DNA from: Bog-159 sp050008575
GTDB taxonomy: Bacteria > Acidobacteriota > Terriglobia > Bryobacterales > Bryobacteraceae
Assembly (NCBI GenBank): GCA_050008575.1
Contig: JBEKMJ010000027.1
Location: 17,453 to 81,452, forward strand
Direction: 5' to 3'
DNA length: 64,000 nucleotides
The notes under the pieces are model-generated. The model searched no databases and was not told the origin of the DNA. It was given only the letters and a program-made list of their open reading frames with translations. The position numbers and the translations under genes are program-made. Below, one piece after another: positions 50,746-60,700 of this stretch; the stretch's first letter is position 1, and every line of letters begins with the position of its first letter.

Positions 50746-52047
50746 ATGGAAATGCCCGGCCTCCTCGCACCCCAATCCGCATCCCGGCTGCGCTGGTACG
50801 TCTGCGGCCTGCTGTTCTTCGCCACCACCATCAACTACGTCGATCGGCAGGTGCTGGGCCTGCTGAAGCCCGCGCTCGCAAAAGAGCTCGGCTGGCGCGA
50901 AGCCGACTATGGCTGGATCGTCTTCGCTTTTCAACTGGCCTATGCGCTGACGATGCCTTTCGCCGGCCGCCTGATCGACTGGGCCGGCACGCGCCTGGGC
51001 TATGCCGTAGCCGTGACCCTGTGGAGCGTGGCCGCCATGGGGCACGCGCTGGCGCGCAGTGCGATGGGCTTCGGCGTCGCGCGCTTCGCCCTCGGCCTGA
51101 GCGAGTCCGCGAACTTCCCGGCCGCCATCCGCACCGTCGCGGATTGGTTCCCGCAGCGCGAACGCGCGCTGGCTACCGGCATCTTCAATAGCGGCGCGAA
51201 TATCGGCGCCATCCTCGCTCCGCTGGCCGTGCCTTACCTGGCGCTGCACTATGGATGGCGCTCCGCGTTCATCGTCACCGGCGCGGCCGGACTGGCTTGG
51301 GTGCTGCTCTGGTGGTGGTTCCTAGGCGGACCGCAGCGGCAGGCCCCCTCGCCTGCGCTCGAGGAAAACCTCCCGCGCCCGCCGCTCGGCAGCCTGCTCC
51401 GGAGCCGTTCGGCTTGGGCGTTCATCGTGGGCAAGTTCCTCACCGATCCGGCCTGGTGGTTCTACCTGTTCTGGCTCCCTGGATTCTTGAACCGTATCTA
51501 CGGCCTGGATCTGGCGCATCTCGGGTTGCCGATCATTGTGGTGTATCAAGCCTCCACGGTGGGATCGATCGGCGGCGGCTGGATCTCGGCGGCTCTGTTA
51601 AAGCGCGGCTGGAGGCCGAATCGCGCGCGCGAAGCGGCCATGCTGATTTGCGCCGTGGCCGTGACGCCGGTGATCTTCGTAGGTACGGCGCGCGGCAACA
51701 TGTGGCTGGCGGTGGCCCTGGTCGGCGTCGCCACCGCCGCGCATCAAGGCTGGTCCGCGAACCTGTATACGCTGGCTTCCGACCTGTTCCCACGCAATGC
51801 CGTTGGATCCGTGGTGGGCCTGGGAGGCCTCGGCGGAGCCGTCGGCGGCATGCTGGTCGCGCCCCTGGTCGGCTACTGGCTGGACTGGTCGCACGGAGCT
51901 TATGCGCCGTTGTTCGTGATTGCCGGATCGATCTACCTGGTGGCCTTTGCGGCAATCCGCTGGCTGGTGCCGCGCGACTTAATCCCCCAGCCCGAGATAC
52001 TCACTGGCGTTCCGATAGCAGATATTCCGGATCATCGGCCCCACTAA
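50746..52047 (+). CDS. MFS transporter, hexuronate/ACS family
   Basis: A 433-residue transporter with 12 predicted TM helices. INYVDRQVLGLLKPALAKEL and the motif GRLIDWAGTRLGY match the anion:cation symporter group that imports hexuronates. FALGLSESANFPAAIRTVAD and FNSGANIGAILAP are typical of ExuT-like members. It converges on uxaC with a 69-bp 3' overlap, which supports uptake of glucuronate or galacturonate. Confidence 0.92.
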   Translation: MEMPGLLAPQSASRLRWYVCGLLFFATTINYVDRQVLGLLKPALAKELGWREADYGWIVFAFQLAYALTMPFAGRLIDWAGTRLGYAVAVTLWSVAAMGHALARSAMGFGVARFALGLSESANFPAAIRTVADWFPQRERALATGIFNSGANIGAILAPLAVPYLALHYGWRSAFIVTGAAGLAWVLLWWWFLGGPQRQAPSPALEENLPRPPLGSLLRSRSAWAFIVGKFLTDPAWWFYLFWLPGFLNRIYGLDLAHLGLPIIVVYQASTVGSIGGGWISAALLKRGWRPNRAREAAMLICAVAVTPVIFVGTARGNMWLAVALVGVATAAHQGWSANLYTLASDLFPRNAVGSVVGLGGLGGAVGGMLVAPLVGYWLDWSHGAYAPLFVIAGSIYLVAFAAIRWLVPRDLIPQPEILTGVPIADIPDHRPH

Positions 52048-53382
52048 CTCGTCGCTATCCGGAATCAGTCCGTTCTCCATGTCCGCTCCAATCAAGTTGC
52101 ACAACACCCGCCGGAAGTACTCATGCCGTGGATACGACATGAAAGAACGCGAGTCCGTGATCATGCCCACGAATCGCGACAGCAGGCCGGTGTTGGACAG
52201 CGCGTTGAGCTGCCATTCCATGCCTTCCTTCTGATCCAGAAACCACCAGCCGCTGCCGAACTGCAGCTTGCCGGCGATCTTGCCGTCCTGAAAGTTGCCG
52301 ATCATGGTGGCGAAAGCGTAATCGTCGATGGGATTGACGTTGTAGACGATGGTCTTCGGCAACGCGCTTTCCATTTCCAGGCGGTCGAGATAGGCCCCCA
52401 GCGCGGCTACCTGCGGCCAATCGCCGATCGAGTCGAAACCCGAGTCCGGGCCAACCTCCCGCAGCCGCCGGGTATTGGCGCTGCGGTACGCTCCCAGATG
52501 CAGTTGTTTGGTCCAGTCTTTCTCCGCGTCAAGCTGGCCGAAGAACAGCATCATATAGGACGCGAATTGCGCGTGCTCCTCCGCGCCGGCCGCCTGTCCC
52601 GCGCGCGCCCGGTCGAAGATCGTGGCCGCCGCCGGTTCGGAGCAGAAGCTGGCGTAGCATTGGTTCAGCCCGTGATCGGAGAGCCGCGCGCCCAGGGCGT
52701 GAAAGTCGTCGTGACGCCGCCGCAGGGCATCGGTGAAGTCTTGCAGGCAACCGATATCGAGGTTGCTGGCCGCCGCCAGCCGCTCCACCCAAGGGTTGAA
52801 CACATCCGGCGACTGGACGTTCAATGCCTTATCCGGACGAAAGGCCGGAGCCACACGCGTCCCTAAGGCGGACTCCCGAATCGTCCGATGATAAGCGAGA
52901 TCGTCGGCCGGATCGTCGGTGGTACATAAGTGCGTCACATGAAACCGGTGCAAGATGCCGTGCGCGCGCAATTCCGGCGTGGCCAGCAGCGCGTTGGCCC
53001 GCTCCCAAACACCTGGCGCCGTCCGCTCGTCGAGCAGTTCATCGATGCCGAAATAGCGCTTCAGCTCGAGGTGCGTCCAGTGATAGAGCGGGTTGCGCAG
53101 GGTGTGCGGCACGGTGCCGGCCCATGCGACGAATTTGTCGTACGGACTGGCGTCGCCTGTGCAATAACGCTCGGCGATGCCATTGGCCCGCATGGCGCGC
53201 CACTTATAGTGATCGCCCTCCAGCCAGATTTCGGCCAGATCGCGGAACTGCCGGTTTTCGGCAATATCTTTCGGCGATAAATGGCAATGGTAATCGAGGA
53301 TCGGCTGTTCCTCGGCATAGGTGTGATACAGCCGTCTCGCCGTCCGATTGCCGAGCAGGAAGTCTTCGTTGATAAAGGACAC
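51979..53382 (-). CDS. uxaC: Glucuronate isomerase
   Basis: A 467-residue isomerase converting glucuronate/galacturonate to fructuronate/tagaturonate. DYHCHLSPKDIAENRQF carries the metal His pair, and HRFHVTHLCTTDDPADDLAYH, LSDHGLNQCYASF and GWWFLDQKEGM are family blocks. Length matches E. coli UxaC. GTG 53382 follows AAGGAAG; an in-frame upstream extension has no similarity. With the MFS gene it forms a hexuronate uptake/catabolism unit, but uxaB/uxuB and the dehydratases are not here. Confidence 0.96.
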   Translation of the reverse strand: MSFINEDFLLGNRTARRLYHTYAEEQPILDYHCHLSPKDIAENRQFRDLAEIWLEGDHYKWRAMRANGIAERYCTGDASPYDKFVAWAGTVPHTLRNPLYHWTHLELKRYFGIDELLDERTAPGVWERANALLATPELRAHGILHRFHVTHLCTTDDPADDLAYHRTIRESALGTRVAPAFRPDKALNVQSPDVFNPWVERLAAASNLDIGCLQDFTDALRRRHDDFHALGARLSDHGLNQCYASFCSEPAAATIFDRARAGQAAGAEEHAQFASYMMLFFGQLDAEKDWTKQLHLGAYRSANTRRLREVGPDSGFDSIGDWPQVAALGAYLDRLEMESALPKTIVYNVNPIDDYAFATMIGNFQDGKIAGKLQFGSGWWFLDQKEGMEWQLNALSNTGLLSRFVGMITDSRSFMSYPRHEYFRRVLCNLIGADMENGLIPDSDELVGPMIRNICYRNASEYLGLGD

Positions 53383-53416
53383 AGTGTCGCTTCCTTTTTG
53401 TTGTATCATCAAACCC

Positions 53417-55258
53417 ATGCGACGTGTAACGGGAATGCTGCTGTGCGTAGCGACCGCGGCGTGGGGCTCCGATGCCACCCCCGACCACATACGGGATGCG
53501 GCGTCGAGGGCGCTCGCCCTGATACAGTCGTCCCAAAAGGACTGGTACAAGAAACAAAGCTGCAATTCATGCCATCAGCAGCTTCTCCCGGCCATCGCGT
53601 TCGAGGCTGCGCGCGTACATGGCATTCCGTTGGACGCCGCCGCGGCGCGCGCGCACGCCGCGCAAAATTTCGCTTTTCTGTCCAGCCTGGACAAAGCCGT
53701 CCAGTACACTGAAATTGTCGATCCGGCCATAAACGACGGCTATCAATTGGTAGCGGCGCATGCGGCGGGAGTCGCTCCCAGCCTGACGACTGCCATTTAC
53801 GCGCGGCACATTGCCCTGCGGCAGCAAGCCGATGGGCACTGGCAAACCATCGACGGCCGTCCGCCGCAGTCTTACAGCACCGTCACGGCTACCGCGATCG
53901 CCTTGCGCGCCATCTGGCTTTACAGCCACCCGAGCCTGGCAGCGGACGCCAAGGCCCGCATCCAGCGTGCCGCGCGCTGGCTTGCCGCAGCCACGCCGCA
54001 CGATACCGAGGAACGCACCCTCCAGTTGTATGGATTGTTTTGGGCTGGCGCGGACCGCACGCTGCTGGCAAGCCTGGCGCACGAGTTGGCCGCACGGCAG
54101 CAACCGGATGGCGGTTGGAACGCTCTCGACGGGCGCATCAGCGACGCGTTCTCGACCGGTCAGGCTCTCACTGTAATCCACGAGGCTGGCGGCATATCCA
54201 TTACCGATCCGGCCTGGCGGCGCGGGATTCAGTACCTGCTCGACACGCAAACCGCCGACGGCTCCTGGCACGTGGTGTCGCGGATGCATCCGCCGGCCGT
54301 GGTCAGTCCTCCATATTTTGAGACCGGATATCCGTACGGTCACGATCAGTTTGTTTCGGCCATGGGCGCGACTTGGGCTGTGCGGGCGCTGGCTGCCGCT
54401 CTGGGCCCCGCCTCCGGAAACGGCGGCTTCGAGCTGCCGGAAGCCCCGCCCAAGGATGTTGAGCCGTGGGTCGAAACCGCACTGTTCGGTTCCGTGGCCG
54501 ATCTGCGCCAGGCGCTAGACAAGGGACTCGATCCGAATGCGGCCACCAGGGCGGGCGGTACAACTTTGCTGATGCTGGCGCAGCCGGATATCGAGAAGAC
54601 CAGGCTGCTGCTCGATCGGGGCGCCAACCTCAACGCGCGCTCCAAATCCAAGTATTCGGCGCTGATGCTCGCCTGCCTGTATCCGGGTGCGGCGCCCACG
54701 GCGCGCCTGCTGCTGGAGCGCGGCGCTGAAATGCGGCCGCCAAAGGGTATGGGCGCCCCTTTACACAACGCCTCGCCGGTGATGCTGGCGATGTTCGGCG
54801 GAAACCCGGATCTGATTGGCACGCTGGTGAAAGCGGGCAGCCGGGTGAACGAAAACATGTTGATCGTTGGGACGAGCCCCTTCTCGCCCACGAATTTCGC
54901 GGCCAGCTTTGGAGACGTTGCCACCACCCGCGCGCTGCTGGAAGCGGGCGCCGATCCGAACGAAACCGACGACGATGGATTCACCCTGTTGTATCAAACG
55001 GCGATCAACAATCACCCGGATGTGGCGCGCTTGCTGATCGAGCGCGGAGCCAGGGTCAACGACGTCGACCGCCGGGGCATGACGTCTCTGCTTTACGCCG
55101 CGTCCGCCGATTTCGGCGATCGAGCGATGGTGGACCTGTTGCTGAAAATGGGCGCGAATCCCGCGGCGCGCACCAAAGAGGGGCTCACCGCGCAAGATCT
55201 GGCGCGCAAGTATGGCCATACGTACATGGCCGGCTCCCTGACGGTCGCGGCTCGGTAA
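53417..55258 (+). CDS. Exported protein: CxxCH motif, terpene-cyclase-like toroid and ankyrin repeats
   Basis: A 613-residue fusion. Signal peptide (GMLLCVATAAWGSDA), then CNSCHQ (a c-type heme motif, near 50). About 300 residues follow with QQxDGxW repeats (RQQADGHWQTIDG, RQQPDGGWNALDG, TQTADGSWHVV) as in prenyltransferase/squalene-cyclase alpha-toroids. From about 345 there are six or so ankyrin repeats (LLLDRGANLNARSKSKYSAL, LLIERGARVNDVDRRGM). The toroid repeats are degenerate for catalysis. It may be a periplasmic scaffold with heme. ATG 53417 is the signal-peptide start. Confidence 0.85.
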   Translation: MRRVTGMLLCVATAAWGSDATPDHIRDAASRALALIQSSQKDWYKKQSCNSCHQQLLPAIAFEAARVHGIPLDAAAARAHAAQNFAFLSSLDKAVQYTEIVDPAINDGYQLVAAHAAGVAPSLTTAIYARHIALRQQADGHWQTIDGRPPQSYSTVTATAIALRAIWLYSHPSLAADAKARIQRAARWLAAATPHDTEERTLQLYGLFWAGADRTLLASLAHELAARQQPDGGWNALDGRISDAFSTGQALTVIHEAGGISITDPAWRRGIQYLLDTQTADGSWHVVSRMHPPAVVSPPYFETGYPYGHDQFVSAMGATWAVRALAAALGPASGNGGFELPEAPPKDVEPWVETALFGSVADLRQALDKGLDPNAATRAGGTTLLMLAQPDIEKTRLLLDRGANLNARSKSKYSALMLACLYPGAAPTARLLLERGAEMRPPKGMGAPLHNASPVMLAMFGGNPDLIGTLVKAGSRVNENMLIVGTSPFSPTNFAASFGDVATTRALLEAGADPNETDDDGFTLLYQTAINNHPDVARLLIERGARVNDVDRRGMTSLLYAASADFGDRAMVDLLLKMGANPAARTKEGLTAQDLARKYGHTYMAGSLTVAAR

Positions 55259-55300
55259 CGGTCGGTAACGGTCGGTAGCGGTCGCGGCTCGGTAGTAACC
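55243..55300. repeat. Short tandem repeat, 10-bp unit GTCGGTAACG
   Basis: Three near-identical 10-bp units (55251-55280) plus a 15-bp direct repeat GGTCGCGGCTCGGTA at 55243 and 55280. It covers the stop of the ankyrin gene and the gap before the esterase gene. Confidence 0.85.
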
Positions 55301-55326
55301 GCGCGTTTTGTGTCATCATCCTTAAG

Positions 55327-56946
55327 ATGAAGCTGATAATCGGCGTACTGCTTTTGGCCGCCACCCCTTTGGCAAACGGGCTGGCCAACGACCTCGACAC
55401 CCTGGTGAAGATCGATACCGGCTGGGTTTCCGGCAGCGGAACCGGCGTGCGCGTTTACAAAGGCATCCCCTATGCCGCCGCTCCCACGGGCGATCTGCGC
55501 TGGAAGCCGCCACAGCCGGCCAAGCCTTGGAAGGGAATTCTGGTGGCCAAGAGCTTTCCCGCCAACTGTCCGCAGGCGCTGCCCTTGCCGGGTCCGCAGA
55601 GCGAAGACTGCCTCGGTCTCAACGTTTGGACACCGGCGCATCCGTCCGGCGCCAAACTGCCCGTGATGGTCTGGATTTATGGCGGCGGTTTTCAGATCGG
55701 CGCCACTTCCCAAAGCGCTTACGATGGCGAGGCGCTGGCGGCGCAGGGAGTGGTCCTGGTGAGCGTCAACTACCGGCTGGGAATGTTCGGATTCCTGGCG
55801 CACCCCGCGCTCGACCGGGAATCGCCTCACGGCGCCTCCGGCAATTATGGCCTGCTCGACATGGTGGCCGGCCTCGAATGGGTAAAGCGCAACATCGGCG
55901 CATTCGGCGGCGATCCCGGCAATGTGACCATCTTCGGCGAATCGGCGGGCGGGACGGCGGTTTGTCTGCTGATGGTAGTGCCGCAGGCCGAAGGACTTTT
56001 CCAAAAAGTCATCTCGGAAAGCGCCGCGTGGATGTTCGGCCCCATCAGCCATATCACGGAGTCGTGGTATGGGCGCGTACCCATGACCAAATTCGGCGAA
56101 AGGCTGGGTACGGATCTGGCGGTCCTGCGGGCGAAGAGCACGGCCGACCTTCTGAAGACGCTTCCGCCCCCCATGCAGCGCAACGATGCGGCAGACAGGG
56201 GCGAAGCTTATATGCCGGTGGTGGATGGATGGGTGATCCCGGACGATCCGGCGCGGTTGTTCTCCAGCGGCAAGTTCCACCATGTGGCCTTGATTGCCGG
56301 CACCAATGCGGATGAAGGCACGCTGCTGGGCGGTCCGCCCGTGCGGACTTTGGAGCAGTATCGCCAGTGGGCCGCGCAGAAGGTTGGCTCGTTCGCGGAC
56401 CGGCTGCTGACCCTGTATCCGGCGGCCACGGATGCGGAAGCGCATCCCGCGGCGGCACAATCCTCGGGCGATCTGCTCTTCCTGTATGGGACGCGTTCGG
56501 TATTGCGGGCAGCTTCCAAGGTCGAGCCGAACACGTTCCAATACCAGTTCACGCGGGTCAATGGCGTTGGCCGTCAGATTCACTGGGGCGCCTTCCATGC
56601 GTCCGAGATCTCCTACATCTGGCAGACTCTGCCCGATTCGGTTTACGGCACGCAGGCGTCGTTCATCGGGGACTTTGCAGTCAACCCGGACACGTATAAC
56701 GAGCAAGACCGGAAGCTCTCGGAAGCGATGAGCGGCGCGTGGGTGGCGTTTGCCAAAACGGGCAGCCCGAACGGCGCGGGACTGGCGCGTTGGCCGGCCT
56801 TCGCCGACCGGGAGAGCTACATGGAGTTCGGCGACCGGATCGCGGCCAAGGAATCGTTGCGGAAACCGTACATCGATTTCATGAGCGACTTTACCGAGAG
56901 TTTGCGCGGACAGGCGGCGGCCGCGGCGTCGACCGGCGGCCGGTAG
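55327..56946 (+). CDS. Type-B carboxylesterase, secreted
   Basis: A 539-residue carboxylesterase. Signal peptide (LIIGVLLLAATPLANGLA), oxyanion MVWIYGGGFQIG, nucleophile FGESAGGTAV, the N-terminal disulfide-type block EDCLGLNVWTP and the C-terminal His in IHWGAFHASEI. Family blocks VYKGIPYAAAPTGDLRWKPP and VSVNYRLGMFGFL are typical. Hydrolyses esters outside the cytoplasm. Starts 68 bp after the ankyrin gene. Confidence 0.94.
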   Translation: MKLIIGVLLLAATPLANGLANDLDTLVKIDTGWVSGSGTGVRVYKGIPYAAAPTGDLRWKPPQPAKPWKGILVAKSFPANCPQALPLPGPQSEDCLGLNVWTPAHPSGAKLPVMVWIYGGGFQIGATSQSAYDGEALAAQGVVLVSVNYRLGMFGFLAHPALDRESPHGASGNYGLLDMVAGLEWVKRNIGAFGGDPGNVTIFGESAGGTAVCLLMVVPQAEGLFQKVISESAAWMFGPISHITESWYGRVPMTKFGERLGTDLAVLRAKSTADLLKTLPPPMQRNDAADRGEAYMPVVDGWVIPDDPARLFSSGKFHHVALIAGTNADEGTLLGGPPVRTLEQYRQWAAQKVGSFADRLLTLYPAATDAEAHPAAAQSSGDLLFLYGTRSVLRAASKVEPNTFQYQFTRVNGVGRQIHWGAFHASEISYIWQTLPDSVYGTQASFIGDFAVNPDTYNEQDRKLSEAMSGAWVAFAKTGSPNGAGLARWPAFADRESYMEFGDRIAAKESLRKPYIDFMSDFTESLRGQAAAAASTGGR

Positions 56947-56970
56947 TCGCTCGATCGCTACCTCCAATCG

Positions 56971-57729
56971 ATGCCTCGGCTCGGTGACATCGCCCGCAAG
57001 GCCCACAATTTGTGGCTGCGGGCACAGAATGCCGGCGAGCCATTGTGGCTTCCCGGCGCTGCCGAACAAGCCGCCGTGGAAGCCATGCGGGAGGACTGGA
57101 ACCGCCGCGCCCACGAGAACGCGAGCCACTACGTGCAGAGCGCGCGGAACGATTGGGAGGACCGCGACTTTTTCCGCTCCGGGGAAATCAATGTCGCGAA
57201 GCTGGTGATGACCGACATGCCGCGCATATGCGGTCCGGCCAAGTCGCCGCTGGACCTGAGCATGGTGGAAATCGGGTGCGGCGTGGGACGGATGACGCGC
57301 ATGCTGGCGCGCGTCTTTGGGCAAGTCACGGCGCTCGATATCAGCGAGGAGATGGCCGCGCGCGCGCGCGCCAATACGGCGGATCTGCCCAATGTGACGG
57401 TGCTGCTCGGGGACGGCGCCACGCTGCGGCCGCTGGCCTCGGACACTTACGATTTCGTGTTTTCGTTCATCGTGTTCCAGCATATTCCCAGTCTGGCGAT
57501 TATCGGATCCTACTGCCGCGAGGCGCACAGGGTCCTGAAACCTGGCGGGCTGTTCAAGTTCCATGTGCAAGGCCGCACGACCTTCCGCCGCGGGCGGCGG
57601 GATACGTGGACAGGCTACCAAGTCTCCCCGGCGGAGGCGCGCGGGCTGGCGCGCGGCGCGGGGTTCGCGATGGAGCATTCCGAAGGGGCGGGGACGCAAT
57701 ACTACTGGCTGTGGTTTCGCAAGTTGTAG
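56971..57729 (+). CDS. Class I SAM-dependent methyltransferase
   Basis: A 252-residue methyltransferase. Motif I MVEIGCGVGRMTRMLA, VTALDISEEMAARAR, YDFVFSFIVFQHIPS and VLKPGGLFKFHVQG. About 90 residues precede motif I. No signal peptide. The TAG stop abuts a hairpin repeat. Substrate unknown. Confidence 0.9.
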   Translation: MPRLGDIARKAHNLWLRAQNAGEPLWLPGAAEQAAVEAMREDWNRRAHENASHYVQSARNDWEDRDFFRSGEINVAKLVMTDMPRICGPAKSPLDLSMVEIGCGVGRMTRMLARVFGQVTALDISEEMAARARANTADLPNVTVLLGDGATLRPLASDTYDFVFSFIVFQHIPSLAIIGSYCREAHRVLKPGGLFKFHVQGRTTFRRGRRDTWTGYQVSPAEARGLARGAGFAMEHSEGAGTQYYWLWFRKL

Positions 57730-57762
57730 CGGGGCTCAAGCCCCGCGCGGGCTCAAGCCCGC
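57729..57762 (+). repeat. Paired-hairpin repeat, word CTCAAG
   Basis: GCGGGGCTCAAGCCCCGC (57729-57746) and GCGGGCTCAAGCCCGC (57747-57762). Both loops share CTCAAG. It begins at the last base of the methyltransferase TAG stop, preceded by GTAG. It lies between convergent genes. Confidence 0.92.
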
Positions 57763-57770
57763 CCCCCATC

Positions 57771-60700
57771 CTACCTCAGTAACTCGGCCAATGCGTTATA
57801 GTCGTAGCGGTCGGCCAACTCCCGCAGGCCATCGGCCACGGATGCATTTCGCGCGGCGACATCGGGCAGCACGCGGGCGAAGCGGTCCATGTCGCCGGTC
57901 AGGATGGCCTGCCGCATCTCGACCATCAGATCGGGCGGCAATTCCGCCAGAGACTCCGCGGTCAAACCGGCTGGCGGCGGCGGTTCGGGCGCCAGGCCGG
58001 CTACCGCGCCAGCCGGTATGGAGTCCGCGCCGCCGGGTTCGACGGGAATCTCCAGGTGGAAGGTGCTCCCTTTGCCCAACTCACTAACGACCGAAATACC
58101 GCCGCCCATGCGGCGCGCATATTCCATGCTGATCGCCAGGCCGAGCCCGGTGCCGCTTTGGGTGCGGTGGCCGCTGGCGGTTTGTTCGAACGGTTGGAAA
58201 AGCTTGCCGATCTCGGCCGGGGCAATGCCCACGCCCGTATCCTCGACGTCCACCACCAGCAGACGACCCTGCCGGAGCGCCGCGCGCAGGGCGATGCGGC
58301 CGGCCTGGGTAAACTTCACGGCGTTGCCCAACAGGTTGATCAGAATCTGACGGACTTTGCCCTCATCGGCGATCACCCGCCGGGGCAGGCCGTCATCTTG
58401 CATCACGGCGAGCGAAATCCCTTTGCCGACGGTGCGCAGGCGGAACATGGCCGCCAGATCGCGCAGCAGGCTCTGCAGATCGAACTCCGCCACGTCGATT
58501 TTCAATCGGCCCGACTCGATCTTCGACATTTCCAACACGTCGTTGATGAGCGCCAGCAAGTGCTCGCCGCTGCGATTGACGATTCTCAAGTTCTCCTTGG
58601 TCTGGGGGCTGATGGAATCGTCGCGCAACATCAACTGCGAATACCCCAGAATGGCGTGCATGGGGGTGCGGATTTCATGGGACATACTGGCCAGGAAGGC
58701 GGTCTTCGTGCGGCTGGCGGCGTCGGCGGCTTCCTTGGCGCGTTTCAGTTCTTCGCCCGCCTGCTTCAATGCGGTGATGTCCTCGGTGATGGCGACAAAA
58801 TGGCGAGGCTGCCCTTGCGCATCGCGCACCGTCGAGATACAAGCCGATTCCCAATAAACGTCGCCGTTTCTCTTCCGGTTGCAGAACTCGCCCTGCCACG
58901 TTTCGCCGGCTTGAATGGCGGTCCAGAGATGCTGGAAATACGCGGGCGGGTGGACGCCCGACTTGAGCAGGTTGGCCTTCTTGCCGATGGCTTCATCCTT
59001 GCTGTAGCCGGTGGTTTCGCAGAATTTCGGATTGACATATTCGATGTTGCCCTCGGGATCGGCGATCATGACACTGGCCGGACCGTTCTCGATCGCCTGC
59101 GACAACATATGCAGACCTTCGACGGCCTTCTCCAGTTCGGCGGTGCGTTCCTTGACGCGCCTTTCCAAACCTTCGTTCAGAGCGCGCAACTCGCGCTCGA
59201 ATCCTTTTTGCTCGGTAATATCCTCGCCGACGGTCAGCACGCAGGTCTGGCCTACGAATTCGATGGTCTCCGCCGAGACCCGCGCGACCCGCAGTTCGCC
59301 GGACCTGGTGCGAAATTCGGATTCCAGGTTGTGGTAGCCGCCACTGGAACGGATTCTCCGGGCTGCCTCTTGGCGGGCCTCATCCGTCCGGATCGCGATC
59401 TCGTCCCGGCGGCGTCCCACGACTTCCTCACGGCGCCAACCGGTGATGCGTTCGAAAGTGTTGTTGACCTCCAGATAGCGGCCCTCTTGCAACGTGGAGA
59501 TGGACAGGATGACGGGACTGTTTCGAAACGCCCTGGAAAATTTTTCCTCGGAATCGCGCAACGCCTTCTCCGCCTCCTTGCGCGCACTGATATCGATTCC
59601 GTTTCCGATGAGGTAGTCTTCGCCCTCGAAACTTACGCGCGCCGCGGAAAAGTAGTACGGAATCACGGCGCCGTTTTTCAATGCGAGATTGGCGTCCAAC
59701 TCGGCGTGCCCTTCCACAAACACTTTGCGCACGGCCTCCGCCGCGGCGGCCCGGTCCGCGCCCGGAAAGAACTCGACCGGATCCATGCGCGACCCCTCGT
59801 CCAGCGTATAGCCCGTGGTGTGTTCCGCTCTGCGGTTCCAGCGCACGGCCTTGCCCCGTTTATCCAGAAGATAAAACAACCCGGGCACGTTATCGATGAT
59901 GGCGTCGGTAAACGCCTTTTCGCGCAGGAGCTTCTTTTCGGCCTCTTTCCGCTCGGTGATATCCTCCACCTGGGTGATGGCATACAGCGGACTGCCGTTG
60001 GCGTCGCGCACCATGGCCACGGAAAGAAAGACCCAAACCACGCGCCCTTGTTTGTGGAGATAGCGTTTTTCCATGTGATAGTACGGAATGGATCCATCGA
60101 GCGCACGGCGCAGAAGTTCGAGATTGGCGGAGAGATCGCCGGGATGGGTGATGGACTGGAAATCGGTGGCGAGCAACTCCGGCGCCGAATAACCCACAAT
60201 TCGGCAAAGCGAATGGTTGACGCGAAGCCAGCGGCCGTCCTGGGCCACCAGCCCCATGCCGATGGCCGCGCACTCGAAGGCGGTGCGGAAGCGTTCTTCG
60301 CTTTCGCGCAGCGCATCGGCGGCGCGTTTGCGGGCGGTGATGTCCTGCGCGGTGCCATGCACCTGGACCACGCGGCCGGCGGCATCGCGCACGGGGGCGC
60401 CCATGGCGCGCACCCAGCGCCGGGCGCCATCGGGACGAATCAGTTCCACTTCCAGATCGTAGGGTTCGCCGCTCGCCAATGCGCGTTTGAGCGCGGTGTC
60501 GATGCGCGCCCAACTCTCGGGTGTATAGAGGGCCGCGCGCTCGGCGTACCTGGGCGGGGGTTGGCCGCGGTCCCTGCCCACGATGCGGTAGAGCCCTTCG
60601 GACCAGACGGTGGTGTCGGTGGCTACGTCCCAACTCCAACTGCCGAACTGGCCTACTTCCTCGGCGTTTTTCAGCAGGGCTTCGTTTTGCCGCAGCGTCT

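Noticed and set aside
55093..57699. 868-codon open frame on the minus strand
   Set aside because: It lies antisense to the esterase, the ankyrin gene end and the methyltransferase, all with clear motifs. Its composition (His/Arg/Gly rich) is typical of an antisense shadow in GC-rich DNA.
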